From Candidatus Aminicenantota bacterium (lineage in GTDB: Bacteria; Acidobacteriota; Aminicenantia; Aminicenantales; UBA4085), in NCBI GenBank assembly GCA_026393895.1, contig JAPKZG010000081.1:1-48872 (forward strand): a stretch of 48,872 nt of DNA, read 5' to 3'. Of this stretch, positions 32,169 to 40,365 are shown one piece after another (within the stretch, counting starts at the first letter, position 1; each line of letters starts with the position of its first letter). A program made the position numbers and the translations under genes. The notes beneath the pieces were generated by a model. That model worked only from the letters and a program-made list of their open reading frames with translations, did not search any database and had not been told where the DNA came from.

Positions 32169-32447
32169 ATGCCGATTTACGAATACGCCTGCGAGAAATG
32201 CGGGAAACGAATCGAACGGATTCAAAAGGTCTCCGACCCGTCGTGCAAAAAATGTCCCCATTGCGGCGGGCCGCTCCGGAAACTCGTCTCCTCTTCGGCC
32301 ATCCAGTTCAAAGGATCCGGTTTTTACATCACCGACTACGCTAAAAAAGGCCGCCCCTCGGCCGAAGCCAAAAAAAACTCCACCCCGAAAAGCACGGCCG
32401 AAAAAGCGGTGGAATCCCTCCCGAAAACGACGCCCGGTTCGGAGTAA
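32169..32447 (+). CDS. FmdB-family zinc-ribbon protein
   Basis: 92 residues starting MPIYEYACEKCGKRIE, the canonical FmdB regulatory/zinc-ribbon start. Cysteines C8, C11, C29 and C32 form two CxxC knuckles. The tail after about residue 60 is low-complexity (Lys/Thr/Ser/Pro). Proposed as regulators of formamidase in one organism, but the function of most members is unknown. GAAGGA lies 7 bases upstream of ATG. First gene of the LPS/stringent-response operon. Confidence 0.85.
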   Translation: MPIYEYACEKCGKRIERIQKVSDPSCKKCPHCGGPLRKLVSSSAIQFKGSGFYITDYAKKGRPSAEAKKNSTPKSTAEKAVESLPKTTPGSE

Positions 32448-32466
32448 TCCGCGGGATCCTCGGTCC

Positions 32467-33468
32467 ATGAAAATCGTTGTTCGGACGCCGAATTGGATCG
32501 GCGATACGCTGATGGCCTTTCCCGCGATAGAGGCCCTGCGCCGGAATTTTCCCGCCGACGAGATTTCAATCGCGGCTCCGGACGGAGTCCGGGATGTTTT
32601 CGCCGGACCGGAAACGACGGAGCGTCTCTTCTTCCCGGCCTCCGCGCGGAAGGGAACGAGCCTTTTCGGCGCGACCGCTGATTTTCGGGCCGAGCATTTT
32701 GACGCCGGGCTCCTGCTTACGAATTCGTTCGGATCGGCGCTCGTTTTCGCCCTCGCCCGGATTCCGCAGCGTTGGGGTTACGCCAGGGACGGGCGCGGCG
32801 GGCTTCTGACGAAGCGTGTCCGGGTCCGGAGGACGGATGAACCTGTCCATATGGTCCGGTATTATTTGGAGTTGATGAAGGGGTTGGACATCCCGACCTT
32901 CCCGCCCGAAATCAGGCTTTCGGTGACGCCGGAGGAAGCCGACCGCGGCCGGGAAATTCTCGCCCGAGCCGGTCTCGATCCCGGCCGTCCCTTGGTCATT
33001 CTCAATCCAGGCGCCGCCTACGGTCCGGCCAAGCGCTGGCCGAAAGAGCGTTTTTCGGCGCTGGCCGGAATCCTCCAGGAGCGCCGCGGGGTGGAAATCG
33101 CCGTGACGGGAACGGCCGCGGACCGGCCGGCGGCCGCAGCCATTTGCTCCGGCCTCCGGGAGCCGGCGGCCGACCTTACGGGAAAAACGACGCTCCGCGA
33201 ACTCCTGGCCGTCATCCGGGCCGCTTCCGTTTTCGTCACCAACGACTCCGGACCGATGCACCTGGCCAACGCGCTTCGGGTTCCCGTCGTGGCCCTGTTC
33301 GGCCCCACCGACCCGGCCGTCACCGCGCCGTATCACGAGCCGCGGACCATCCTTAAAAAGGACGTCGTCTGCTGGCCCTGCCTCTATCGCCGTTGTCCCT
33401 ATGATCACCGATGCTTGGCCGGAATCTCCGCCGAAGAAACGACGGCCGCGGTGGAGCGGTTTCTATGA
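32467..33468 (+). CDS. waaF: Lipopolysaccharide heptosyltransferase II (GT9)
   Basis: Adds heptose to the LPS inner core from ADP-heptose at the cytoplasmic face of the inner membrane. 333 residues: N-terminal MKIVVRTPNWIGDTLMAFPAI-type motif of GT9, LLTNSFGSAL, and C-terminal NPGAAYGPAKRWPKERF (nucleotide-sugar binding) with VTNDSGPMHLANALRVPVVALFGPTDP. The Cys-containing WPCLYRRCPYDHRCL segment is typical of WaaF. The ATG at 32467 is where homology begins; the open frame extends far upstream but over fmdB. Coupled to gmhB by ATGA. Confidence 0.88.
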   Translation: MKIVVRTPNWIGDTLMAFPAIEALRRNFPADEISIAAPDGVRDVFAGPETTERLFFPASARKGTSLFGATADFRAEHFDAGLLLTNSFGSALVFALARIPQRWGYARDGRGGLLTKRVRVRRTDEPVHMVRYYLELMKGLDIPTFPPEIRLSVTPEEADRGREILARAGLDPGRPLVILNPGAAYGPAKRWPKERFSALAGILQERRGVEIAVTGTAADRPAAAAICSGLREPAADLTGKTTLRELLAVIRAASVFVTNDSGPMHLANALRVPVVALFGPTDPAVTAPYHEPRTILKKDVVCWPCLYRRCPYDHRCLAGISAEETTAAVERFL

Positions 33469-34049
33469 ACCGGCCGGCCGTCTTTCTGGACCGTGACGGA
33501 ACGATCGTCGACGACACGGGATATCCGAGCCGCTTTGATCAGCTGCTGATCTTTCCCCGAAGCTTCGCGGCCGTCCGGTTGTTGAACGAGGCCGGCTTTC
33601 CGGTCGTCGTCGTCACCAACCAATCCGGCGTCGGCCGCGGTTATTTCTCGGAAGCCGAATTGGCGGATATCCACGGCCGGATGACCGCGGCCTTTGCCGC
33701 CGAAGGCTCCCGCCTCGACGCGTTTTATTCCTGCCCCCACTCCATTTCATCCCCGGATCCGCGGTATCGAATCGAGTGCGCCTGCCGGAAACCCCTTCCC
33801 GGCCTCGGGCTCCGGGCGGCCGCCGATCTTTCCCTCGACCTCGCCCGATCCTACATGATCGGGGACAAGGCGGACGATGTGATATTCGGCCGGGCGATCG
33901 GAGCGACCCCCATCCTGGTCTTGACCGGATACGGCCGGGAGGCCCGGAAAAAACTCGAGAAGGGATCAATCCGGCCTTCCGCCGTGGCCGCCGATTTGCG
34001 CGAAGCGGTCGACTGGATTCTGGCCCGGGAAAAAGCCGTCGGGATATGA
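33465..34049 (+). CDS. gmhB: D,D-heptose 1,7-bisphosphate phosphatase GmhB
   Basis: HAD-superfamily phosphatase making heptose 1-phosphate for ADP-heptose. 194 residues: FLDRDGTIVDD (nucleophile D9, acid D11), VVTNQSGVGRGYF, the zinc-loop cysteines in YSCPH and CACRKPLPG, and MIGDKADDV. These are features of the GmhB/HisB-N subfamily. It overlaps waaF and rel by 4 bases each. Placement with waaF supports LPS heptose synthesis. Confidence 0.9.
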   Translation: MNRPAVFLDRDGTIVDDTGYPSRFDQLLIFPRSFAAVRLLNEAGFPVVVVTNQSGVGRGYFSEAELADIHGRMTAAFAAEGSRLDAFYSCPHSISSPDPRYRIECACRKPLPGLGLRAAADLSLDLARSYMIGDKADDVIFGRAIGATPILVLTGYGREARKKLEKGSIRPSAVAADLREAVDWILAREKAVGI

Positions 34050-36169
34050 TCCGCATCGACGATATTTTGGAAAAGGTCTCCGGCCGCTTCGGCGACAAGG
34101 AAATCGCTCTCCTGCAAAAGGCGACCGTCTTTTCCGCCCGGGCCCACAAAGGACAGGTCCGTCGCTCGGGCGAACCCTATCTCAGTCATCCTCTGGAGGT
34201 CGCCTCCCAGCTGGCCGATATGAACCTGGACGCCACCGCCCTGACCGCCGGTCTCCTTCACGACGTCCTCGAGGATACGGACGTCACCGCGGCGGAGCTC
34301 CGGGAGACGTTCGGGAAGGATGTTGCCGCGCTGGTAGAAGGGGTGACGAAAATCAGCCGGGTGCAGGAATCCTCCCCGGAACTCCAGCGGGCCGAGACGA
34401 TCCGCAAAATCATCCTGGCCATGACCGATGACATGCGGGTCATTTTCATCAAGCTGGCCGATCGTCTCCACAACCTCCGGACCCTGAAATTCCTTCCGGA
34501 GACGGCTCAAAAACGAATCGCTTCGGAAACCATGGAGATATACGCGCCCATCGCCGACCGTCTTGGGATGGGCCGGATCAAGGCGGAGCTGGAGGACCTG
34601 GCCTTTCGCTATGTCGAACCCGAAGAGTTTTTCCGGATGGCCTCGCTTCTCGAGCCCCGGCGAAAAAAAGCCGAAATCGCGCTGGCCGCGTTCCGGCGGA
34701 CCCTGGGGCGGAAGATCATCGAGAGCCGCATCCCGGCCGAAATCGAAGGCCGGATCAAACGGCCCTACAGCGTCTGGCAGAAGATGAAAACGCAAAAAAT
34801 CGAATTCGGCCAGGTCTACGACTTCATGGCCCTTCGGGTCATCACCGATTCGGTTCGGAATTGCTATCAGGTGCTCGGCCTCATCCATCAGAACTGGCCT
34901 CCTATTCCCGGCCGGTTCCGCGATTTCATCGCCATGCCCAAGCCCAACCTTTATCAGGCCCTGCACACGACCATCCTGACCGAGGATAAAAGCAGTTTCG
35001 AGATTCAAATCCGGACGGCCGAAATGCACACCCTGGCCGAAAACGGGATCGCCGCGCATTGGCGCTACAAGGAAAAGGACGCCCAGGCCCTCGTCATGGA
35101 AGACCGGCGGCTTCATTGGCTGCGGGAAATGGTCGAACTCTTCAAGGAACAACGCGACCCGAAAGAATTCCTGAAACAATTGAAAATCAACCTGATCCCG
35201 GAGGAAGTGTACGTCTTCACGCCAAAGGGTCGGGTGATTTCCCTGCCCGCTGGCGCCTCGGCTTTGGATTTCGCCTTCCGCATCCATACCGAAATCGGCC
35301 TTCACGCCGCGGGGGCGAAGATCAACGGAAAACCCTCGCCGCTGCGGACCCCCCTTCGTACCGGCGATATCGTCGAGATCGTTACCGCGCCGGAACGCGA
35401 ACCCGCCCGCAGCTGGCTGTCGATGGCCTTCACTTCGGGCGCCCGGCACCTGATCAAGCGACGTCTCAACCAACGTGATCTTCAACGGGCCGTCGCCCTG
35501 GGCCGGAAATTGTGGGAACGTGAAATCGCCCGCTTCCGGCTGCCGCCCGGGTTTCCCGGGGGAAACGACCTCCTGGCCAGGTTGACGGACGTCGTCCCCG
35601 TTCCCTGCCGTTCCCTGGAAAATTTTTTCGCCCTCGTCGGGCGCGGAAAAATCATTTTAAGCCGGAAAATCCTCGAGCGGATTTCGCCGCCCGGACTGGA
35701 ACCGCGGCGGAAAGGGTACGTCGGCGGACTTTCGGAAATCCAGGTTAAGGACCGAAGCCGGGAGCTCGTCCGTTTGGCCAAATGCTGCGCCCCGATCCAG
35801 GGCGAACAGATCATCGGGTATCTGACGACGGGAAAGGGGATCACCGTCCATGCCGGGCGTTGCCCGCGGATCGTCAAAGAGCTGCTCTCGCCCGATCGTC
35901 TGATCGAGGTCTCCTGGGGAGACCTTACGCCGGTCGTCTACAAAGCGGGAATCATCGTCTCGGCCGTGGACAGTCCCGGATTGCTCGCCAAAGTGACGGC
36001 GGCTGTGGCCGGCCAGAATGCCGACATCGTCAAGGCGGACGTCGCCACTTTCGCGGAAAATAAAGCGCTGATTCGGATGACGCTCAGAATCAGGGACATC
36101 CGACACCTCGAGGCCATCCGGGCAGAGATCGCCCGCATCGAGGGCGTCGTTTCCGTCGACCGGACGTGA
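34046..36169 (+). CDS. rel: Bifunctional (p)ppGpp synthetase/hydrolase
   Basis: Stringent-response enzyme. 707 residues: an HD hydrolase domain (about 25-200) with intact H48, H72-D73, E76-D77 and D139 (SHPLEV, LLHDVLEDT, IKLADRLHNLRT); a synthetase domain (about 230-350) with RIKRPYSVWQKMK and MPKPNLYQALHTTI; TGS domain (about 385-450, VYVFTPKGRVISLPAGASALD); a zinc-type helical region with AKCCAPIQGEQIIGY and a C-terminal ACT domain (about 630-705). Intact HD residues suggest hydrolase as well as synthetase activity (Rel/SpoT type). ATG overlaps the gmhB stop. Confidence 0.95.
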   Translation: MIRIDDILEKVSGRFGDKEIALLQKATVFSARAHKGQVRRSGEPYLSHPLEVASQLADMNLDATALTAGLLHDVLEDTDVTAAELRETFGKDVAALVEGVTKISRVQESSPELQRAETIRKIILAMTDDMRVIFIKLADRLHNLRTLKFLPETAQKRIASETMEIYAPIADRLGMGRIKAELEDLAFRYVEPEEFFRMASLLEPRRKKAEIALAAFRRTLGRKIIESRIPAEIEGRIKRPYSVWQKMKTQKIEFGQVYDFMALRVITDSVRNCYQVLGLIHQNWPPIPGRFRDFIAMPKPNLYQALHTTILTEDKSSFEIQIRTAEMHTLAENGIAAHWRYKEKDAQALVMEDRRLHWLREMVELFKEQRDPKEFLKQLKINLIPEEVYVFTPKGRVISLPAGASALDFAFRIHTEIGLHAAGAKINGKPSPLRTPLRTGDIVEIVTAPEREPARSWLSMAFTSGARHLIKRRLNQRDLQRAVALGRKLWEREIARFRLPPGFPGGNDLLARLTDVVPVPCRSLENFFALVGRGKIILSRKILERISPPGLEPRRKGYVGGLSEIQVKDRSRELVRLAKCCAPIQGEQIIGYLTTGKGITVHAGRCPRIVKELLSPDRLIEVSWGDLTPVVYKAGIIVSAVDSPGLLAKVTAAVAGQNADIVKADVATFAENKALIRMTLRIRDIRHLEAIRAEIARIEGVVSVDRT

Positions 36170-36174
36170 GGCGG

Positions 36175-36366
36175 TCAGACGGCTTTTTGAACTTTTCCGG
36201 AACGAAGACAGCGGGTGCAGGCCCAGACAAATTTGTTTCCGGAATCCGTCTTGGTCTTGACGTGCTGGAGGTTCGGCTTCCACTTTTTCGGCGAGGACTT
36301 ATGGGAATGGCTGACGGAATTCCCAAAGACGGGACCTTTTCCGCAAATGTCGCATGTTTTCGGCAT
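36175..36366 (-). CDS. rpmB: 50S ribosomal protein bL28 (zinc form)
   Basis: 63 residues with MPKTCDICGKGPVFGNSVSHSHK, RWKPN-like KKWKPNLQ, and VWACTRCLRSGKV. Four cysteines (C5, C8, C50, C53) make it the zinc-binding C+ paralogue. It is convergent with rel, 5 bases apart, and has its own promoter at 36400-36428. Confidence 0.95.
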   Translation of the reverse strand: MPKTCDICGKGPVFGNSVSHSHKSSPKKWKPNLQHVKTKTDSGNKFVWACTRCLRSGKVQKAV

Positions 36367-36399
36367 GATGATACTCTCGATCTTTAATAAAGGGGGTCC

Positions 36400-36428
36400 T
36401 TTATACCATAAACAGCCGGAGGATTCAA
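36400..36428 (-). promoter_or_regulatory. Sigma70-type promoter of rpmB
   Basis: On the minus strand: TTGAAT (36428-36423), 17-base spacer, TATAAA (36405-36400). Predicted start about 36393, leader about 27 bases. It abuts the candidate 6S RNA transcribed the other way. Confidence 0.72.
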
Positions 36429-36629
36429 ATTGCCGGGACCTGGGGGGGCACGTTTTGCCGTCCTCTGCAAAGGGAATGCCTCGCTCAATTCACAATGTGC
36501 CCTACTTAATAAAGGTCATCACGTATGGCTACCTTGGACCCTGACAACCAAGGGTTGTGCAGGGCGATCCCTCACGCCAAGGGCGGGGAGGACGGCAAGG
36601 CCCGCAAGGCATCGGAAGGCACAGGGCAA
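36429..36629 (+). ncRNA. ssrS: Candidate 6S RNA
   Basis: About 200 bases without a gene that fold into one long interrupted rod. Outer pairing TTGCC (36430-36434) with GGCAA (36625-36629); a perfect 11-base stem (36455-36465 with 36588-36598); then AGGGA (36471-36475) with TCCCT (36568-36572), and CACAA (36491-36495) with TTGTG (36555-36559). A local hairpin CCTTGG/CCAAGG (36532-36553), followed by GTTGTGCAGGGCG, resembles the E. coli 6S 3' bubble hairpin CCUUGAACCAAGG...GUUACAGCC. Length and shape fit 6S RNA, which binds sigma70 RNA polymerase. The neighbour folD is a one-carbon-folate gene, as ygfA is for E. coli ssrS. Ends and strand are estimates. Confidence 0.5.
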
Positions 36630-36659
36630 GCCGCGTTCGAAGATGCGCGGCTATTGCCC
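36624..36659. other. Strong hairpin 3' of the candidate 6S RNA
   Basis: GGGCAAGCCGCG (36624-36635) pairs with CGCGGC-TA-TTGCCC (36646-36659): 12 pairs with a 2-base bulge and a 10-base loop. No T-run follows. It could end or protect the RNA, and its 5' arm competes with the outer 6S pairing at 36625-36629. Confidence 0.5.
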
Positions 36660-36664
36660 GTTGA

Positions 36665-36690
36665 GGGAGAACCCAGAAAAGGGTTCTCCC
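36665..36690 (-). terminator. Perfect hairpin directly after folD
   Basis: GGGAGAACCC and GGGTTCTCCC, perfect 10-base arms with a 6-base loop, beginning at the base after the folD stop codon. The T-run expected of a Rho-independent terminator is missing on the minus strand, so it may terminate weakly or block 3' exonucleases. Confidence 0.5.
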
Positions 36691-37611
36691 TTAAGGGAGT
36701 CCACGGCGGAGTTTGAAGGCTTCCAGGGTGTTTTTCATCAACATGGCAATGGTCAAAGGCCCGACGCCCTTGGGGACGGGGGTCAGCCATCCGGCCGTAT
36801 CGATGACCCGGGGGTCCACATCGCCGACAAGCGTGTAGCCTTTATCGGCGAGATCCTTGGCCCGGAGAGGGTCGTCCCCAAACAGAGTCCGGATCGTTGC
36901 CGGATCCGAAACCGCGCTGGTTCCGACGTCGATCACCACGGCCCCGGGTTTGACGAATTCACGGGTGACGAACGCGGCCTTGCCCATCGCCGCGATCAGA
37001 ATATCGGCCCGGGCGGCCGTCCCGGCCAAGTCCCGGGTTTTGCTGTGACATATCGTCACCGTCCCGTTGGCGTTGGTGACAAGAGCGGCCAGGGGCTTTC
37101 CGACAATCAGGCTCCGGCCGATGATGACCACGTCCCGGCCTTCGATCGGAACGCCGGACTCTTTGATCAATTCCAGCACCCCCATCGGGGTGCAAGGCCG
37201 GAGGCCGGGTTGGTTCTGGACAAGAAGCCCGAGGCTTTCCGGATGGATGCCGTCCACGTCCTTGTCCGGGCGAATCCAGCCGATGACTTCGTTGGTCTCG
37301 AGCTGTTTCGGAAGCGGCAGTTGGACGAGGATTCCGTCGACGGAATCGTCGTCATTGAGCGCCCGGATCTGGTCGCGGAGCGTATCCATCGTCGTTTCGA
37401 CCGGCATATGGATGATATTCCCGTTCAAGCCCAGCGCCTGACAGGCCTTTTCCTTGGTCCGGACATAGCTCAAGGAGGATTTATTGTCTCCGACCAAAAC
37501 CGCCGTCAATCCCGGAATCGCGCCCGTTACCGCGCGGAGCCGCTGGGCTTCGTTCTTGACGAATTCCCGGACCCGGTCGGCCGGAGGTTTTCCTTCAAGC
37601 CATACGCCCAT
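36691..37611 (-). CDS. folD: Methylene-THF dehydrogenase/cyclohydrolase FolD
   Basis: Bifunctional enzyme interconverting 5,10-methylene-, methenyl- and 10-formyl-tetrahydrofolate. 306 residues: substrate motif SYVRTKEKACQALGL (catalytic Lys), DGILVQLPLPKQL, DKDVDGIHPESLG, the PCTPMGVLELI segment and the NADP-binding VVIIGRSLIVGKPLAAL; C-terminal DVDPRVIDTAGWLTPVPKGVGP with MTIAMLM-like PLTIAMLMKNT. ATG 37611 has GGAG 6 bases upstream and starts the homology. Single gene with its own promoter, divergent from dnaA. Confidence 0.95.
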   Translation of the reverse strand: MGVWLEGKPPADRVREFVKNEAQRLRAVTGAIPGLTAVLVGDNKSSLSYVRTKEKACQALGLNGNIIHMPVETTMDTLRDQIRALNDDDSVDGILVQLPLPKQLETNEVIGWIRPDKDVDGIHPESLGLLVQNQPGLRPCTPMGVLELIKESGVPIEGRDVVIIGRSLIVGKPLAALVTNANGTVTICHSKTRDLAGTAARADILIAAMGKAAFVTREFVKPGAVVIDVGTSAVSDPATIRTLFGDDPLRAKDLADKGYTLVGDVDPRVIDTAGWLTPVPKGVGPLTIAMLMKNTLEAFKLRRGLP

Positions 37612-37639
37612 GCGATTCTCCTTGGAAAAGAATGGTCCG

Positions 37640-37668
37640 ATTATACCGGGGAGCCGTCGCTCCCGCAA
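37640..37668 (-). promoter_or_regulatory. Sigma70-type promoter of folD
   Basis: On the minus strand: TTGCGG (37668-37663), 17-base spacer, perfect TATAAT (37645-37640). Predicted start about 37633, leader about 22 bases. Confidence 0.72.
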
Positions 37669-37691
37669 GACGCCGGAGATTCAAACTCCGC

Positions 37692-37720
37692 TTGAAATAG
37701 ATTTTTGGCGGTGCTATCAT
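37692..37720 (+). promoter_or_regulatory. Extended sigma70 promoter of dnaA
   Basis: TTGAAA (37692-37697), 17-base spacer ending in TGC, and TATCAT (37715-37720), so both the -35 and an extended -10 are present. Predicted start about 37727, which excludes ATG 37719 as the dnaA start and gives an 85-base leader to ATG 37812. Confidence 0.72.
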
Positions 37721-37811
37721 GGCCGGGCATTCTCACCAAGAAGAGGGGACCTTCCTCTTCGATTTTCCCGGGGTGAATGATTACGCAAACACGCGACGGT
37801 CGAGCGCTTCA

Positions 37812-39137
37812 ATGGAAGAAAAAACGAATCCTTGGAATTTGATCCTCCTGGACCTTCAAAACAAGGTCGACGCCAAGAGTTTCGAGACGTGGTTCGACCC
37901 GACGGCCTTCATCGGGAGGGAAAAGGACGACCTCTACGTCAAAGTCCCGAATTCCTACTTCAAGGATTGGCTGTTGTTTCATTATTCGGCGCTCATCAAC
38001 GAAAGCGCCCAACGGCTGTTCGGGCAGATTTTCGACATCAAATATATCTTTGACGACGCTTCCCTGACGTTCAAACGGGGAATGCCCGAAGAACGCCGGA
38101 CCAAGTACGGCGTCCTCCTCAACCCCAACCTCAACCCGAATTATTCCTTCGAGAGCTTCGTCGTCGGGTCGAGCAATCAATTCGCCCACGCCGCCGCGGT
38201 CGCGGTGTCGAAAAACCCGGCCAAGACCTACAACCCCCTTTATATCTACGGCGGGTCCGGCCTGGGAAAAACGCACCTGATGAACGCCATCGGCCATGCG
38301 GCCCTGGCGGCCGAGCCCGCGATCAAGATCGTCTATGTCACCGCCGAAAAGTTCATGAACGAGGTCATCAACCATCTCCAGTTCGGAAAAATCCTGGATT
38401 TCCGGGAAAAATACCGCTCGGTCGACATCCTTCTGATGGATGACATTCACAACCTGGCCGGAAAGGACCGGACCAAGGAGGAATTTTTCCACACGTTCAA
38501 TCATCTCTACGACAGCCAGAAACAGATCGTCATTTCGTCCGATTGTCCGCCCCGGGAAATCCAGGGCATGGAGGAACGGTTCCGATCCCGGTTCGAATGG
38601 GGCCTGATCGCCGACATCAAAGCCCCGGACATCGAAACACGGATCGCCATCCTCAAGAAAAAGGCGGAGATCGAAGGGCTGGTCCTCCCGGAAAGCGTCG
38701 CCCTTTTTATCGCCGACAAGGTCCAGTCCAATATTCGTGAACTCGAAGGTTATCTCCGTCGTGTTGTCGCTTTTGCCTCCCTGAAAGGCGAAGCGATCGA
38801 CTTGGACCTGGCCAAGGATGCTTTGAAGGATCTCCTGGATTCGTCGGCCCGCCTGGTCACTGTGGAAAAGATCCAAAAGTTCGTCTGCCATAAATACGAG
38901 ATCAAATTGACCGAATTGAAATCCAAAAATAATTCACCCGTTGTCGTCTTTCCCCGCCAGGTAGCGATGTATTTATCCAAGGAATTGACCCCGAGCTCGT
39001 TGCCGGAAATCGGAAAAAAATTCGGTGGAAAACATCACACAACGGTCATTCACAGCATCAAAAAAATCAAAAAAATGCGCGCCTCCGATAAGGAATTCGA
39101 CAAAGAAATCAACAGTCTTATGCAGTTCATTCAGTAG
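37812..39137 (+). CDS. dnaA: Chromosomal replication initiator DnaA
   Basis: Binds DnaA boxes at oriC and opens the DNA. 441 residues: domain I (about 5-75, WNLILLDLQNKVDAKSFETWF), a very short domain II, AAA+ domain III (about 105-310) with Walker A GGSGLGKTH (147-155) and LLMDDIHNL, and DNA-binding domain IV (about 330-441) with the KKFGGKHHTTVIHSIKKI signature. ATG 37812 is chosen because domain I begins there and the promoter lies at 37692-37720; GTG 37773 is an alternative. The ribosome site is weak. 127 bases upstream of dnaN. Confidence 0.96.
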   Translation: MEEKTNPWNLILLDLQNKVDAKSFETWFDPTAFIGREKDDLYVKVPNSYFKDWLLFHYSALINESAQRLFGQIFDIKYIFDDASLTFKRGMPEERRTKYGVLLNPNLNPNYSFESFVVGSSNQFAHAAAVAVSKNPAKTYNPLYIYGGSGLGKTHLMNAIGHAALAAEPAIKIVYVTAEKFMNEVINHLQFGKILDFREKYRSVDILLMDDIHNLAGKDRTKEEFFHTFNHLYDSQKQIVISSDCPPREIQGMEERFRSRFEWGLIADIKAPDIETRIAILKKKAEIEGLVLPESVALFIADKVQSNIRELEGYLRRVVAFASLKGEAIDLDLAKDALKDLLDSSARLVTVEKIQKFVCHKYEIKLTELKSKNNSPVVVFPRQVAMYLSKELTPSSLPEIGKKFGGKHHTTVIHSIKKIKKMRASDKEFDKEINSLMQFIQ

Positions 39138-39264
39138 GAGTATCAAGGGGTTACCGGAATGATGCACATTTTCATTGCTTTTCTTTATTTTCTTTATTAA
39201 TCTTATTTATAGATTTTAAGAAGAAGAAAGAACATAAAGGACCGAAAACCGGGAAGGTGAGCCT
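39138..39264. other. AT-rich dnaA-dnaN gap
   Basis: About 39171-39237 is strongly AT-rich, with runs such as CTTTATTTTCTTTATTAATC and a purine run before the dnaN ribosome site, in contrast to the surrounding GC-rich DNA. It probably contains the dnaN promoter, and could be an unwinding element; I see no TTATCCACA-like box. Confidence 0.45.
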
Positions 39265-40365
39265 ATGAAATTTACAGTTTCCAAGGAAATCATTCTCGAC
39301 GAACTTCAAATTCTTCAGGGAATCGTCGAAAAACGGAACACGATGCCGATTTTGGCCAACATTCTCCTGAACGTAACTGAAAACGAAGTGGAAATCACCG
39401 GAACGGATTTGGAAGTCGGGATGAAAACCCATTTTTCCGCGAACATCGAGGAAACGGGAACCGTCACGGTTTCCGGAAAGAAATTTTTTGAAATTGCCAA
39501 GTCCCTCCCTGATCAACAGATGGTTACGTTCAAGGAAAACAATGATTTAATGATGCAGGTTACGGCGGGGGAAAGCGAATTCAAGGTTCTTTGTCTGCCG
39601 AAGGATGATTATCCGGTCGTTGCTGAAGCGAAATTCGAAAAGAAAATTATTATTCCAGTCAAAGAATTCCGGAGTATGATCGACCGGGTTTTCTTCGCCA
39701 TCGCCCAGGAACAACGGTATTATCTCAACGGTGCTTTGATGGTCGTCAAGCCGAAAAGTTTGGAACTCGTCAGCACCGACGGGCATCGGTTGTCGTATGT
39801 CTCAAAAAAAATCGAGCAACCGGACATTCCCAAAGAAATCCGGGTCATCGTCGCCAAAAAAACGCTCAACGAGATCCGAAAATACGAGGAAGGAGACATT
39901 GAATTCGATCTAGATGAAAACAACTTATTTTTCCGGTGCGGCCATCGCACCTTGATCAGCCGGATCATCGAGAGCAAATTTCCCAATTTCGAAGCTGTCA
40001 TTCCCAAGGATAATCCGCATATTCTGATGTTGTCCCGGGATACTTTCATAGCCGCCGTCCGGCGGGTCGCGTTATTGTCGGCCGAGCGTTCCAAGGGGGT
40101 GAAGTTCACCCTCGAAAAGAACCGGCTGCGGCTGTTTTCTTCAAATCCGGAAATCGGGGAAGCGCGGGACAAAATCGATGTCGAATACAAGGGTCCCGTG
40201 ATAGAAATCGGGTTCAACGCTCAGTATTTTATCGATTTTTTAAGCGTCGTGGAGACGGAAAAAGTTCGGTTTGAACTGAAAGATGAAAACAGCGCCGCCC
40301 TCCTCCGCCCGGAAGGCGAGGAAAACCTGAAAAGCATGTATGTTCTGATGCCAATGAAGATTTGA
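39265..40365 (+). CDS. dnaN: DNA polymerase III beta subunit (sliding clamp)
   Basis: Ring-shaped clamp that tethers DNA polymerase. 366 residues in three clamp domains: an N-terminal start MKFTVSKEIILDELQ with KRNTMPILANILLN, a middle DGHRLSYVSKKI motif, and the C-terminal end ALLRPEGEENLKSMYVLMPMKI with the classic YVLMPM finish. AAGGTGAG lies upstream of the ATG. Its codon use is less GC-rich than the flanking genes. Normal partner of dnaA. Confidence 0.97.
   Translation: MKFTVSKEIILDELQILQGIVEKRNTMPILANILLNVTENEVEITGTDLEVGMKTHFSANIEETGTVTVSGKKFFEIAKSLPDQQMVTFKENNDLMMQVTAGESEFKVLCLPKDDYPVVAEAKFEKKIIIPVKEFRSMIDRVFFAIAQEQRYYLNGALMVVKPKSLELVSTDGHRLSYVSKKIEQPDIPKEIRVIVAKKTLNEIRKYEEGDIEFDLDENNLFFRCGHRTLISRIIESKFPNFEAVIPKDNPHILMLSRDTFIAAVRRVALLSAERSKGVKFTLEKNRLRLFSSNPEIGEARDKIDVEYKGPVIEIGFNAQYFIDFLSVVETEKVRFELKDENSAALLRPEGEENLKSMYVLMPMKI

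Noticed and set aside
31945..32466. N-terminal extension of waaF
   Set aside because: The extension covers fmdB in another frame and is basic low-complexity; GT9 homology begins at ATG 32467.
33851..35485. 544-residue open frame on the minus strand
   Set aside because: Antisense to rel, whose domains and motifs are intact. The mirror frame has no recognisable motif.
36429..36660. Possible tmRNA, SRP RNA or RNase P RNA
   Set aside because: Too short for tmRNA or RNase P and lacks their signature sequences; the SRP tetraloop GGAAGCAGCC-type motif is absent. 6S is a better fit.
36430..37695. 421-residue open frame covering the 6S-like region and antisense to folD
   Set aside because: folD on the other strand is certain, and the first part coincides with a structured non-coding region. 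No domain resemblance.
37719..37811. Longer dnaA start at ATG 37719
   Set aside because: This ATG overlaps the -10 element of a good promoter (37692-37720), and DnaA domain I begins only at 37812.
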